From JBGQOG01 sp052113705 (GTDB lineage Bacteria > Pseudomonadota > Alphaproteobacteria > Rhodobacterales > Rhodobacteraceae), in NCBI RefSeq assembly GCF_052113705.1, contig NZ_JBGQOG010000017.1, positions 1-64,000 on the forward strand: DNA of 64,000 nucleotides, in the 5' to 3' direction. Shown here one piece after another: positions 7,483 to 15,369 of the stretch (within the stretch, counting starts at the first letter, position 1; every line of letters begins with the position of its first letter). A model generated the notes under the pieces. That model did no database searches. It was not told the origin of the DNA and was given only the letters and a program-made list of their open reading frames with translations. Made by a program: the position numbers and the translations under genes.

Positions 7483-10400
7483 ATGAAATTTATCGACAAT
7501 CGCAAACTGACGCTGAAATTGCCCCTGATGATGGTCGGTGTGGCCATGACGGCGATGACGATCATGGGGTTTCAGGCCTACCGCGATGCGCGCGCGCTCC
7601 TCGATGTCGAAGGCAACAACCGTTTGAACGGCACGCTCGAGTCGCGCGCCGATCAGTTGGTGACCTGGCAGGAAGCGCTGATCGGGGATGTGCGGGCAGA
7701 GGCGGCCAGCCAGGCCACCTCGCGCGGGTTGCGCGAGTTTTCCTCCGCCTGGAAACGGCTTGGCGAAGACCCGAGCGGCTATGTGCGCAAACTCTATGTC
7801 GACGAGAACCCGAACCCTGTGGGCCAGCGCCAGCTGCTGGAATTTGCCGGGGACATCACCGATTATTCGATCCAGCACCGCCGCTATCACAATTCCTATG
7901 TGACCGCCGCGCAGCAAAAGGGCTATTACGACGTATTCCTCATCGATACTGCGGGCAACGTCCTCTACACGATGGCGAAAGAGGCGGATTTCGGCAGCAA
8001 TCTGCTGACGGGGGAGTACAAGGATACCCCGCTGGGGGATGTGGTTCGTCAGGCGCTTGCCGCAACGGATGACACGCCGATCGTCTCGGATCTGCGCAAT
8101 TACGCCCCGTCGAACGGCGCGCCTGCGGCATTCATCGCCGCGCCGGTGCGCGCGACCAATGGCGACATTCAGGGCGTCTATGCCATCCAGATCCCGCTCG
8201 ACCGGATCGATGCCGCGATGGGCAACCCCTCGGGCCTGGGCCAGACCGGCCAGGGCTATCTGGTCGGCAGCGACCATCTGATCATGTCCAACCTGCGGCT
8301 GTCGCCGACGCCGACGGTGCTGTCGCTCAAAATGAACTCGCAGGCCGTGGACGCCGCGCTGAAAGGCGAGACCGGCACCACCGATGAGTTGGGCGCCAAT
8401 GGCATGCCCTCGCGGCTGGCCTACCGCCCGGTGCATCTGCTGCAGCGCGATCTGGCGCTGGTGGTCGAGCAGGGGCAGGGTGAACTGTTCGGCCCCGCGG
8501 TGGCGCTGGCGAAAAAGATGATGATGAACGCGGGCATGTTGCTGGTATTGATGGTCGCGATCTCGTGGTTCCTGGCCCGCAACATCGCCCGCCCGCTGAC
8601 CCTGCTGCGCGCCGCGATGGACCGTATCGCCGGCAAGGATCTGAGCGCCTCCGTCCCCTACAGCACCCGGGGCGATGAGGTGGGGCAAATGGCCCGCGCG
8701 CTGGAATCCTTCCGCGGTGAGCTGATCAAGGGCGAAGCCGTGGCCGAAGAGGGTGCGCTGAAAGGCGCCGCCTTCGAGGGGTCGTCCGCAGCCCTGATGA
8801 TGACCGACAATGATTTCAACATTACCTATGTCAACGGCGCGGTGCGCGATCTGATCCGCAACCGCATTGCCGATTTCCGCAAGATCAACGCCGAGATTGA
8901 CCCCGATGCCCTGATCGGCCGCAACATTGACGTGTTCCACACGCAGGCGGCGCGGATCAACGCGATCATCTCGGATCCGGCGCGCTTGCCGTTCCAGGCT
9001 GAACTGCGCATCGGCGATGGCCGTTTCTCGGTCGAGGTCAATGAGGTGCAGCAGGCCGAACGCGGCCGCATCGGCCTCGTGGTGGAGTGGCGCGACATCA
9101 CGGCAGAGATGATGAACCGGGCGCTGCTCGGGGCGATTGATGCCCATCAGCTGATGGTGGAGTTCAGCGCCACGGGGGCTCTGAACAAGATCAATGCCAA
9201 TGCGGTGACCTGCCTCGGCACCAGCCCGGCGGAGATGGCGCAAAAGTCGATCAATGAGATTCTGGCGCAGATCGAAGCCGATGGCCGGGAGCATTCCGTC
9301 CAGTTGGCCGCCGGTGCGCGCGAACCGATCACCGGGCGCTTTGCGCTGCGGGATGGCAAAGGGCGTGAGGTGCTCGTTGAAGGGTCGCTGAACCCGGTGC
9401 TGGACCGCAACGGCACGCTGGTGCGGATGGTGCTGATGGCGGTGGATGTCACCGAAGCGCAAAGCCGCCTGCGTGCCGCGGAAGCGGAGCGGGCCGAGAT
9501 GGTCAAGGCGCAGAACGTGGTGGTGGATTCGCTGCGCGTCGGCCTGCAAAACCTGTCGGCGGGCGATCTGACCACCCGGATCGAGACCAATTTCCGCGCC
9601 GAATACGAACAGCTGCGCGCTGACTTCAACAGCGCCGCGGACAATCTGCGGCAGGCGATGTCGATCGTGATCGAGAATGCGGGATCGATTGAAGGCGAGG
9701 CGCGTGAAATCTCGAATGCGGCGGAGGACCTGAGCCGCCGGACCGAACAGCAGGCCGCAACGCTGGAGCAAACCGCGGCGGCGCTGGATCAGCTGACCTC
9801 TTCGGTGACCTCTGCGGCGGAAGGCGCCAAGGATGCCAACCGCGTGGTGACCGAGGCGCGCTCGAGCGCCGAGGTTTCGGGCGAGGTGGTGAAACAGGCC
9901 GTGGCCGCGATGGGCGAGATTGAAAGCTCCTCGGCCAAGATCTCGAAGATCATCAGTGTGATCGACGATATCGCGTTCCAGACCAACCTTCTGGCGCTGA
10001 ACGCCGGGGTTGAGGCCGCGCGTGCGGGCGAGGCGGGCCGTGGCTTTGCGGTGGTGGCCTCGGAAGTGCGGGCGTTGGCGCAGCGCTCTTCGGAGGCGGC
10101 GCGGGAGATTGACGGGCTGATCTCGGAATCCGGCAATCATGTGCGGCGCGGTGTGTCGCTCGTGGGGGAAACCGGGGTGGCGCTGGAGGGGATCCTCAGC
10201 TCGGTGATCGACATTGCCGCCCGTGTCTCGCTGATTGCGGGGGCGGCGACTGAGCAGAGCTCGGGCCTGGCCGAGATCAACGTGGCGGTGAACCAGCTGG
10301 ATCAGGTGACCCAGCAAAACGCCGCGATGTTCGAGCAGACCACGGCAGCCAGCCATTCGCTGACGCGCGGCGCGCAAAGCCTGACCGAGACCACCTCGCA

Positions 10401-10656
10401 GTTCCGCATCGGATCGGCGCCTGCCGCAGCCCCTGCAACGGCGGCACGCCGGGCGCCGGTGACCACGGCTGCGACGCCCGCAACGGCTGCGACGCCCGCC
10501 CGGCCGGTGACCACACCCGCCCGGACCGGCGCTGCCGCGACCACCGCTGCGCCGGGCTTTTCCTCGCGCCGGGTGGCGCCGCCGCCCAGCACGCAGGGCA
10601 ATCTGGCTGTCAAACACACCAGTGACGCCAGCGGCGACGATTGGGTCGATTTCTGA
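7483..10656 (+). CDS. Methyl-accepting chemotaxis protein with two PAS domains
   Basis: Large chemoreceptor of 1057 residues. Membrane helix 1 is at ~12-30, a periplasmic sensing region at ~31-345 and helix 2 at ~346-365, then HAMP (~366-420), two PAS-like domains (~430-540 and ~550-660), a second HAMP-like segment and the signalling domain (~740-960) with hairpin tip DIAFQTNLLALNAGVEAARAGEAGRGF. An Ala/Thr/Pro-rich linker follows, and the protein ends in DWVDF, which fits the CheR/CheB-docking pentapeptide pattern. ATG 7483 has GGAGA upstream; a GTG at 7444 is less likely. cheB and cheD follow on the same strand. Confidence 0.93.
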   Translation: MKFIDNRKLTLKLPLMMVGVAMTAMTIMGFQAYRDARALLDVEGNNRLNGTLESRADQLVTWQEALIGDVRAEAASQATSRGLREFSSAWKRLGEDPSGYVRKLYVDENPNPVGQRQLLEFAGDITDYSIQHRRYHNSYVTAAQQKGYYDVFLIDTAGNVLYTMAKEADFGSNLLTGEYKDTPLGDVVRQALAATDDTPIVSDLRNYAPSNGAPAAFIAAPVRATNGDIQGVYAIQIPLDRIDAAMGNPSGLGQTGQGYLVGSDHLIMSNLRLSPTPTVLSLKMNSQAVDAALKGETGTTDELGANGMPSRLAYRPVHLLQRDLALVVEQGQGELFGPAVALAKKMMMNAGMLLVLMVAISWFLARNIARPLTLLRAAMDRIAGKDLSASVPYSTRGDEVGQMARALESFRGELIKGEAVAEEGALKGAAFEGSSAALMMTDNDFNITYVNGAVRDLIRNRIADFRKINAEIDPDALIGRNIDVFHTQAARINAIISDPARLPFQAELRIGDGRFSVEVNEVQQAERGRIGLVVEWRDITAEMMNRALLGAIDAHQLMVEFSATGALNKINANAVTCLGTSPAEMAQKSINEILAQIEADGREHSVQLAAGAREPITGRFALRDGKGREVLVEGSLNPVLDRNGTLVRMVLMAVDVTEAQSRLRAAEAERAEMVKAQNVVVDSLRVGLQNLSAGDLTTRIETNFRAEYEQLRADFNSAADNLRQAMSIVIENAGSIEGEAREISNAAEDLSRRTEQQAATLEQTAAALDQLTSSVTSAAEGAKDANRVVTEARSSAEVSGEVVKQAVAAMGEIESSSAKISKIISVIDDIAFQTNLLALNAGVEAARAGEAGRGFAVVASEVRALAQRSSEAAREIDGLISESGNHVRRGVSLVGETGVALEGILSSVIDIAARVSLIAGAATEQSSGLAEINVAVNQLDQVTQQNAAMFEQTTAASHSLTRGAQSLTETTSQFRIGSAPAAAPATAARRAPVTTAATPATAATPARPVTTPARTGAAATTAAPGFSSRRVAPPPSTQGNLAVKHTSDASGDDWVDF

Positions 10657-10707
10657 ATTCCGCCCCGTTGGGCACAAGTGATGTGATTATTAGGGAGAGG
10701 GTCTCAC

Positions 10708-11754
10708 ATGGCCAGGACTCGAGTTTTGATTGTGGACGACTCAACAACGATCCGGAAACTGATCCGGGCGCGGATCAGCGAAGACCCGCGTCTGGAGGTC
10801 GTCGGGGAGGCGGCTGATCCGTATCAGGCGCGGGAAATGATCAAGACCCTGTCGCCGGATGTCCTGACACTCGATGTCGAGATGCCGCGGATGAACGGCT
10901 TGGAATTCCTGGAGAAACTCATGCGCCTGCGGCCGATGCCGGTGGTGATGATCTCGACCGAGACGCATAAGGGCAGCTCGGCCGCGCTGGAAGCTTTGTC
11001 GCTCGGGGCGGTGGAATGCGTGGGCAAGCCCGCCGCGGACAAACTGCCCTCGGGCTTTGTGAACTTGCCCGAGATCCTGCTGATGGCGGCCGGGGCGCGG
11101 GTGCGCACGCAAAATGACCGGCAGGTGACAAAACCGGCCTCCGGCTTCAACTGGAACGGCCGCTGTGTGTTCATCGGATCGTCCACCGGCGGCGTCGATG
11201 CGCTGGAAACCGTGCTGGCGGAATACCCCGCCGATTGCCCGCCGACACTGATCACCCAGCACATGCCCGCCGGGTTTCTGGCCAGTTTCGCGCACCGTCT
11301 GGATGCGCGCATTGCGCCGAAGATTGAGCTGGCGCGCCACGGCGCCCCGCTGGAGCAGGGGCATGTCTACCTCGCGCCCGGTGGGGATCATCACCTCGCG
11401 GTCAATTGCGGCACGGTGCCGACCTGCCGGTTGTTCGAGGGTGAAAAGCGTTCGGGCCACCGCCCCTCGGTCGATGTGCTGATGGAATCGGCGGTCGGGA
11501 TTGCGGCGCGCTCGGTGGCGGTGATGCTCACCGGGATGGGGCGTGACGGGGCGGAAGGGATGCTGCAGATGCGCCGGGCCGGTGCCCGCTGCATCGCGCA
11601 GGACGAAGCAAGTTCGGTTGTGTTTGGTATGCCCAAAGCGGCGTTTGAAAACGGCGGAGCGGAGAAACTGGTCCCGCTCGGCCGTATCGCAAAGGAAATC
11701 CTGGCGATGACTGGCAAGCCCGGCATCGCACAACCTCAAAGGATACAGGCTTGA
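10708..11754 (+). CDS. cheB: Chemotaxis response regulator / protein-glutamate methylesterase
   Basis: Removes methyl groups from chemoreceptors and deamidates glutamines; 348 residues. The receiver domain has acidic D10-D11 and phospho-acceptor D56 (TLDVEMPRMNG). The C-terminal methylesterase shows the full triad: S159 in GSSTGG, H185 in TQHMP and D280 in GMGRDG. It follows the chemoreceptor by 51 bases with AGGGAGAGG upstream, and its stop overlaps the TTG start of cheD. Phosphorylation by the CheA encoded at 15366-17579 is expected from the family. Confidence 0.96.
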   Translation: MARTRVLIVDDSTTIRKLIRARISEDPRLEVVGEAADPYQAREMIKTLSPDVLTLDVEMPRMNGLEFLEKLMRLRPMPVVMISTETHKGSSAALEALSLGAVECVGKPAADKLPSGFVNLPEILLMAAGARVRTQNDRQVTKPASGFNWNGRCVFIGSSTGGVDALETVLAEYPADCPPTLITQHMPAGFLASFAHRLDARIAPKIELARHGAPLEQGHVYLAPGGDHHLAVNCGTVPTCRLFEGEKRSGHRPSVDVLMESAVGIAARSVAVMLTGMGRDGAEGMLQMRRAGARCIAQDEASSVVFGMPKAAFENGGAEKLVPLGRIAKEILAMTGKPGIAQPQRIQA

Positions 11755-12287
11755 GCTCAGATTTTGCATCTCGCCCGGGGCGACCGCGGCATATTTCGCA
11801 AGGGGAATATGCCATTGGAGACGGAACGGAATCGCCGATCTCGACGATCCTCGGATCATGTGTCGCGACCTGCATTTATGACCCGAAGGCCCGCGTCGGC
11901 GGGATGAACCACTTTTTGCTGCCCGAGGGAAGCAATGTGGGGATTCAGGCCGCGAGTTTCGGGGTCAACGCGATGGAATTGCTGATCAACGCCATGATCA
12001 AGCAAGGCGCGTCGCGCAACAATCTGCATGCCAAGGTTTTTGGCGGCGCGCGGATGATCGCGGGGCTCTCGGATGTGGGGGCGAAAAACGCCACCTTCGT
12101 GCTGGGCTTTCTGCGCGAGGAGGGGATCACCTGCACCGGCCAAAGTCTGGGCGGTACCCAGGCGCGCCGGGTCGAGTTCTGGCCCGCCGACGGGCGCGCG
12201 CGCCAAAAGCTTTTGGGCGAGACGGTACAGGCCATCGTCGAAAAGCCGCCCGTCGTCAAATCCGGCAACGAGGTCGAACTCTTCTGA
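11751..12287 (+). CDS. cheD: Chemoreceptor glutamine deamidase
   Basis: Deamidates receptor glutamines and in some bacteria stimulates CheC-type phosphatases; 178 residues. The catalytic Cys37 is in GSCVATCIYD and His54 in GGMNHFLLPEG, both as in the family. The start is TTG within TTGA, overlapping the cheB stop, with AAAGGA upstream. It is the last gene before a strong intrinsic terminator, so mcp-cheB-cheD forms one operon. Confidence 0.94.
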   Translation: MSSDFASRPGRPRHISQGEYAIGDGTESPISTILGSCVATCIYDPKARVGGMNHFLLPEGSNVGIQAASFGVNAMELLINAMIKQGASRNNLHAKVFGGARMIAGLSDVGAKNATFVLGFLREEGITCTGQSLGGTQARRVEFWPADGRARQKLLGETVQAIVEKPPVVKSGNEVELF

Positions 12288-12310
12288 TCACGGCCTGTGG
12301 CGAGACGATA

Positions 12311-12338
12311 AAGGCCCCCGGTTTCGGGGGCCCTTTTT
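12311..12338 (+). terminator. Intrinsic terminator after cheD
   Basis: A perfect 8-base-pair stem GGCCCCCG / CGGGGGCC (12313-12320 and 12325-12332) with a GTTT loop, followed by CTTTTT. It lies 24 bases after the cheD stop. Confidence 0.9.
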
Positions 12339-12550
12339 GCATGTCATGCCGGGGTGACGCGCTGTCGCGACCCGGGAAAGCGGGTTTGAGGCGCCGCCGC
12401 CGGGCCGGAGGCGAGGCGTCAAAATTCCGCATCCGGTTGCGGGCGTTTCGGCGTGACGCTTCTTGCTGTCCGGTCTCCGGGCGTGCCGCGCATCGCTTGT
12501 CACCGAACCGTCGCCGCGTCAGGTTTCAGGGAATACCGCAGGAGCACCGG

Positions 12551-13057
12551 ATGATTCCCCGCCGCATGACCGCCGAAGACGCCGATCTGCCAGAGATACT
12601 GGCGCTGATCCGCGAGAGCTTTGCCTATATGGACGCGCGGATCGACCCGCCTTCGTCGATGCACCGGCTGACGCTGGATGATGTCGCGCAGCACTGCCGG
12701 GCGGGCGAGGTTTGGGCGATCGGTGCACCGGTGCAGGCCTGCCTGTTTCTCACCCCCAAGGGCGATGCGCTGTATCTGGGGAAGCTGGCCGTGGCGGCCG
12801 CGGCGCGCAAGCTGGGTCTGGCGCGGATTCTGGTGGCGCAGGCCGAGACGCGGGCACGTGCGCTTGGCCTGCCGCAGCTGGAGCTGCAGGTGCGGGTGGA
12901 GCTCACCGAAAATCTTGCGGCGTTTCAGCGGATGGGGTTCGTGCAGGTGGCGGCCACGGCGCATCCGGGGTTTGACCGGCCCACCTCGCTCACCTTGCGC
13001 CGTGCTGTGCCCCGGGGCTCAGAGGCGGCGGCGCCGGGGGCGGGTGCGGCGGGCTGA
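12551..13057 (+). CDS. GNAT family N-acetyltransferase
   Basis: A 168-residue acetyltransferase of unknown substrate. The GNAT core is seen in YLGKLAVAAAARKLGLARILVAQAETRARALG (about residues 76-107; the usual Q/R-x-x-G-x-G/A acetyl-CoA loop is degenerate) and the later NLAAFQRMGFVQV. ATG 12551 is chosen because GCAGGAGC lies just upstream; longer frames back to 12341 run through the cheD terminator and are implausible. The C-terminal ~15 residues are Ala/Gly-rich. It stands alone between the two che operons, and nothing ties it to chemotaxis. Confidence 0.85.
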   Translation: MIPRRMTAEDADLPEILALIRESFAYMDARIDPPSSMHRLTLDDVAQHCRAGEVWAIGAPVQACLFLTPKGDALYLGKLAVAAAARKLGLARILVAQAETRARALGLPQLELQVRVELTENLAAFQRMGFVQVAATAHPGFDRPTSLTLRRAVPRGSEAAAPGAGAAG

Positions 13058-13148
13058 GTGGCGGCGGCGGGCCGCAGTCAGCCCCCCGCCCGGATCCGCG
13101 GGAGCCGGGCCGAGGGCTGCCCGCCTGAGCGCGGCCCTGGCCAGGGGG

Positions 13149-13184
13149 CAAAAAACGCGGCGCCTCGGGGGGAGGGCCGCGTTT
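13149..13184 (-). terminator. Intrinsic terminator of the minus-strand che operon
   Basis: AAACGCGGC (13153-13161) and GCCGCGTTT (13176-13184) pair perfectly over nine bases around a 14-base loop. Read on the minus strand, the stem runs into TTTTT then GCCCC. It lies about 60 bases beyond the stop of the 130-residue gene at 13243. Confidence 0.8.
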
Positions 13185-13242
13185 CAGATCTGATACTTGT
13201 TACAACGGGGGCCGGGCGATGTCATGCACCGGTGGCAGTGAT

Positions 13243-13635
13243 TCAGAACCATTGGATGTCGCCATCCGGCTCCGGCTCAACCTTTTCCCCACGCCGCGGG
13301 TTCAGGGGATCAAGGTTGGTCACCAGCTCATGCAGGCGCAGTCTGGACAGGATCGGCACCGCATGCAGCTTGACGTTGTCGGGCATCTCGCCCGAGACCG
13401 CCGCCATCAGCCGGCCGAGATCTTCGAGCGCCTGGGTGATCCGGTCGATCCCTTGCAGGCCACGCACCGCCGAGGCAGGCGTGTGATCGGCGAAATGACA
13501 TTGCGACAGCGATGCCTGCACCTGCGCCGACAGTTCGGCCAGGGTGTCCAGCTCATCGGCGATGCGGGCTGCCAGGGCGTCCAGCGGCAGGTCGCGGCGG
13601 TCCGGTACGATCGAGGCGGCAGCCGAATAGCCCAT
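13243..13635 (-). CDS. Small che-operon protein with CheZ-like DxxxQ motif
   Basis: A 130-residue, mostly helical protein that is the last gene of the minus-strand che operon. Residues ~19-42 and ~60-82 look like long amphipathic helices. The second contains D64-R-I-T-Q68 in LQGIDRITQALEDLGRL, matching the DxxxQ spacing of the catalytic Asp/Gln pair of the phospho-CheY phosphatase CheZ. It is much shorter than CheZ (~214 residues), and the C-terminus ends in DIQWF, which could be a CheY- or receptor-binding tail. The start codon abuts the preceding cheY stop. The phosphatase role is inference; the safe call is conserved hypothetical che protein. Confidence 0.7.
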   Translation of the reverse strand: MGYSAAASIVPDRRDLPLDALAARIADELDTLAELSAQVQASLSQCHFADHTPASAVRGLQGIDRITQALEDLGRLMAAVSGEMPDNVKLHAVPILSRLRLHELVTNLDPLNPRRGEKVEPEPDGDIQWF

Positions 13636-14021
13636 CAGAGTCTCCCCACAACGGCTTCGATACAGGCACGCAGTTCCTGCGGGGTGAACGGCTTCTTGAG
13701 GAAGTTGTTCATGCCCAGCTTGCGCCCGGTGTCGATGATTTCCTTGTCCGCGCGCCCGGTGATCAGGATGAACCCCAGACCCTTGGTCTTGGGATTGGTC
13801 CGCAGCGAGTGCAGCAGCTGCAGCCCATCCATGCCCGGCATGTTGTAATCCGAGATCACCAGGTGAACCGGGGTCTTTTCAATCGCGCCCAGCGCACCGG
13901 GCCCGTCGGAAGCGATGCCCACCTGACGGATCCCCATCGAGTCGAGGGCTTGGGTGATCAGACCACGGCTGGTCGACATGTCATCGACCACCATGATCCG
14001 GATCTGGTCTCTCAATGCCAT
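13635..14021 (-). CDS. cheY: Chemotaxis response regulator CheY (second copy)
   Basis: Single-domain receiver of 128 residues. Acidic pocket D13-D14 (VVDDMSTSR), phospho-acceptor D58 (VISDYNMPGMDG) and the conserved Lys in KKPFTP are present. It is downstream of cheR and overlaps its 3' end by 10 bases, and is followed directly by the 130-residue protein. Of the two CheY copies in this operon, this one is closer to classical motor-binding CheY sequences (NMPGMDG and the KKPF ending); that assignment is inference. Confidence 0.93.
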   Translation of the reverse strand: MALRDQIRIMVVDDMSTSRGLITQALDSMGIRQVGIASDGPGALGAIEKTPVHLVISDYNMPGMDGLQLLHSLRTNPKTKGLGFILITGRADKEIIDTGRKLGMNNFLKKPFTPQELRACIEAVVGRL

Positions 14022-14896
14022 GTCTTCTCTCCTGCTTTGGGGGGCATGCCAGCACTGGCATGACGGTAGGCGGTAATCCCGGCGGTCATGAAGCCGGATT
14101 TGTCGTCGGTGGGCACGCGTTCCGAATGCCCGACCATGAGCCAGCCCTCGGGGGCCAGCGCCGCGCCGAACCGTTGCCAGAGTTTGGCTTGGGCGGGCGG
14201 GTCGAAATAGATCACCACATTGCGGCAGAAGATCACGTCAAACTTGCCCTTCATCGGCCAGGCCGCGTGCAGGTTCAGCTCGTTGAACGTCATCAGACGC
14301 CGCAGGGGTTCGACGACGCGAATCCCTTGGGGGACGTTCTCAATATACTTGCGGCGCAGCTCCGCCGGAATGCTGTCGGCATTCGAGGTTTCATAGATCG
14401 CGGCGCGGCCCTTGGCGGTCACCACCGGGTCGATGTCGGTGCACAGGATCTTGATGTCGAGCGCATTGGGGTCCGGCACCAGTTCGGCCAGCACCATGGC
14501 GATCGAATAGGCCTCTTGCCCGATCGAGCAGCCTGCGGACCAGATCCGCACCTTGCCACCCGCTTTCGCCCGCGCCACGAGGGGCGGCAGGATCTTGTCG
14601 CGCAACAGGTCAAAGTGATGCGATTCCCGAAAGAAATGCGTCACATTGGTGGTCAGGGCCGAGATCATCTCGCGCTTTTCGGCGGCACCTTCATCGGACT
14701 GAACAAGGTCGAGATAGCTTTCGTAGCTCGGCAGGCCCAGCGCGCGCAGCCGTTTGGCCAGGCGCGATTGAACCATGCTGCCCTTGCCCGGCGCGATGAC
14801 GATACCCGCCGCGTCGTGCAGGATGCGCGCAATCAGCCGCATTTCCGCATCGGTCGGGGGGGCCGCGCCATTGGACAGGGAGAATTGCTGGCTCAT
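14012..14896 (-). CDS. cheR: Chemoreceptor glutamate methyltransferase
   Basis: Methylates receptor glutamates using S-adenosylmethionine; 294 residues. The N-terminal helical domain (1-~90) ends in NVTHFFRE (84-91). The SAM-binding motif SAGCSIGQE is at 120-128, and the FCRNVVIYF block near residue 225 is typical. It overlaps the cheW stop (ATGA) and the following cheY. It is expected to act on the receptor at 7483-10656, whose C-terminal DWVDF could tether it. Confidence 0.96.
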   Translation of the reverse strand: MSQQFSLSNGAAPPTDAEMRLIARILHDAAGIVIAPGKGSMVQSRLAKRLRALGLPSYESYLDLVQSDEGAAEKREMISALTTNVTHFFRESHHFDLLRDKILPPLVARAKAGGKVRIWSAGCSIGQEAYSIAMVLAELVPDPNALDIKILCTDIDPVVTAKGRAAIYETSNADSIPAELRRKYIENVPQGIRVVEPLRRLMTFNELNLHAAWPMKGKFDVIFCRNVVIYFDPPAQAKLWQRFGAALAPEGWLMVGHSERVPTDDKSGFMTAGITAYRHASAGMPPKAGEKTWH

Positions 14897-15369
14897 GCTG
14901 CCTCTGCGTTGTCGTCGGGCAGCACGGCCGAAAGGTCGAGGACGCGGATCATGCGGCCTTCCACGATGGTCAGTGCCGAGATGAAGCTATGGGCGGTGTC
15001 TGCTGCCAGTTCCGGCGGGGTCTGCAACTCGGCGCGGGGCAGGGCGAGGATGTCGGAAACCGCATCCACCAGCAGGCCCGCCGACTGGCTGCCCACCTGC
15101 ACCACGATGATGACGTTGCGCGCATCCCCCTCCACCGGGGCCATGCCGAGGCGGGTGGACAGGTCCACCACCGGCAGCACGGTGCCGCGCAGGTTGATCA
15201 CGCCGCGCACATGCGCCGGGCTGTGCGGCAGCGGCGTCGCGCGGGTCCAGCCGCGGATCTCGCGGACCGACATGATGTCGACGCTGTATTCCTGCTCGGC
15301 CAGACGGAAGGACAAGAGTTCCACATCGCCGGTGTTTTGCTGGTTTGTATGATTGGTCATCTGGGTCAT
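14893..15369 (-). CDS. cheW: Chemotaxis coupling protein
   Basis: Adaptor that links CheA to receptors, 158 residues, consisting of a single CheW domain (about 15-150). Diagnostic blocks are LLSFRLAEQEYSVDIMSVREI and HVRGVINLRGTVLPVVDL. The start overlaps the cheA stop (ATGA) and its stop overlaps the cheR start, so it is translationally coupled on both sides. Confidence 0.95.
   Translation of the reverse strand: MTQMTNHTNQQNTGDVELLSFRLAEQEYSVDIMSVREIRGWTRATPLPHSPAHVRGVINLRGTVLPVVDLSTRLGMAPVEGDARNVIIVVQVGSQSAGLLVDAVSDILALPRAELQTPPELAADTAHSFISALTIVEGRMIRVLDLSAVLPDDNAEAA

Noticed and set aside
7387..10677. Very long open frame (1096 codons) on the minus strand
   Set aside because: It is the exact antisense of the chemoreceptor, a result of GC-rich codon bias. 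Its protein is Arg/His/Gln-rich without any domain.
12341..12550. N-terminal extension of the GNAT acetyltransferase
   Set aside because: It begins just after the cheD terminator stem, is Arg-rich without family match, and a good ribosome site precedes the ATG at 12551.
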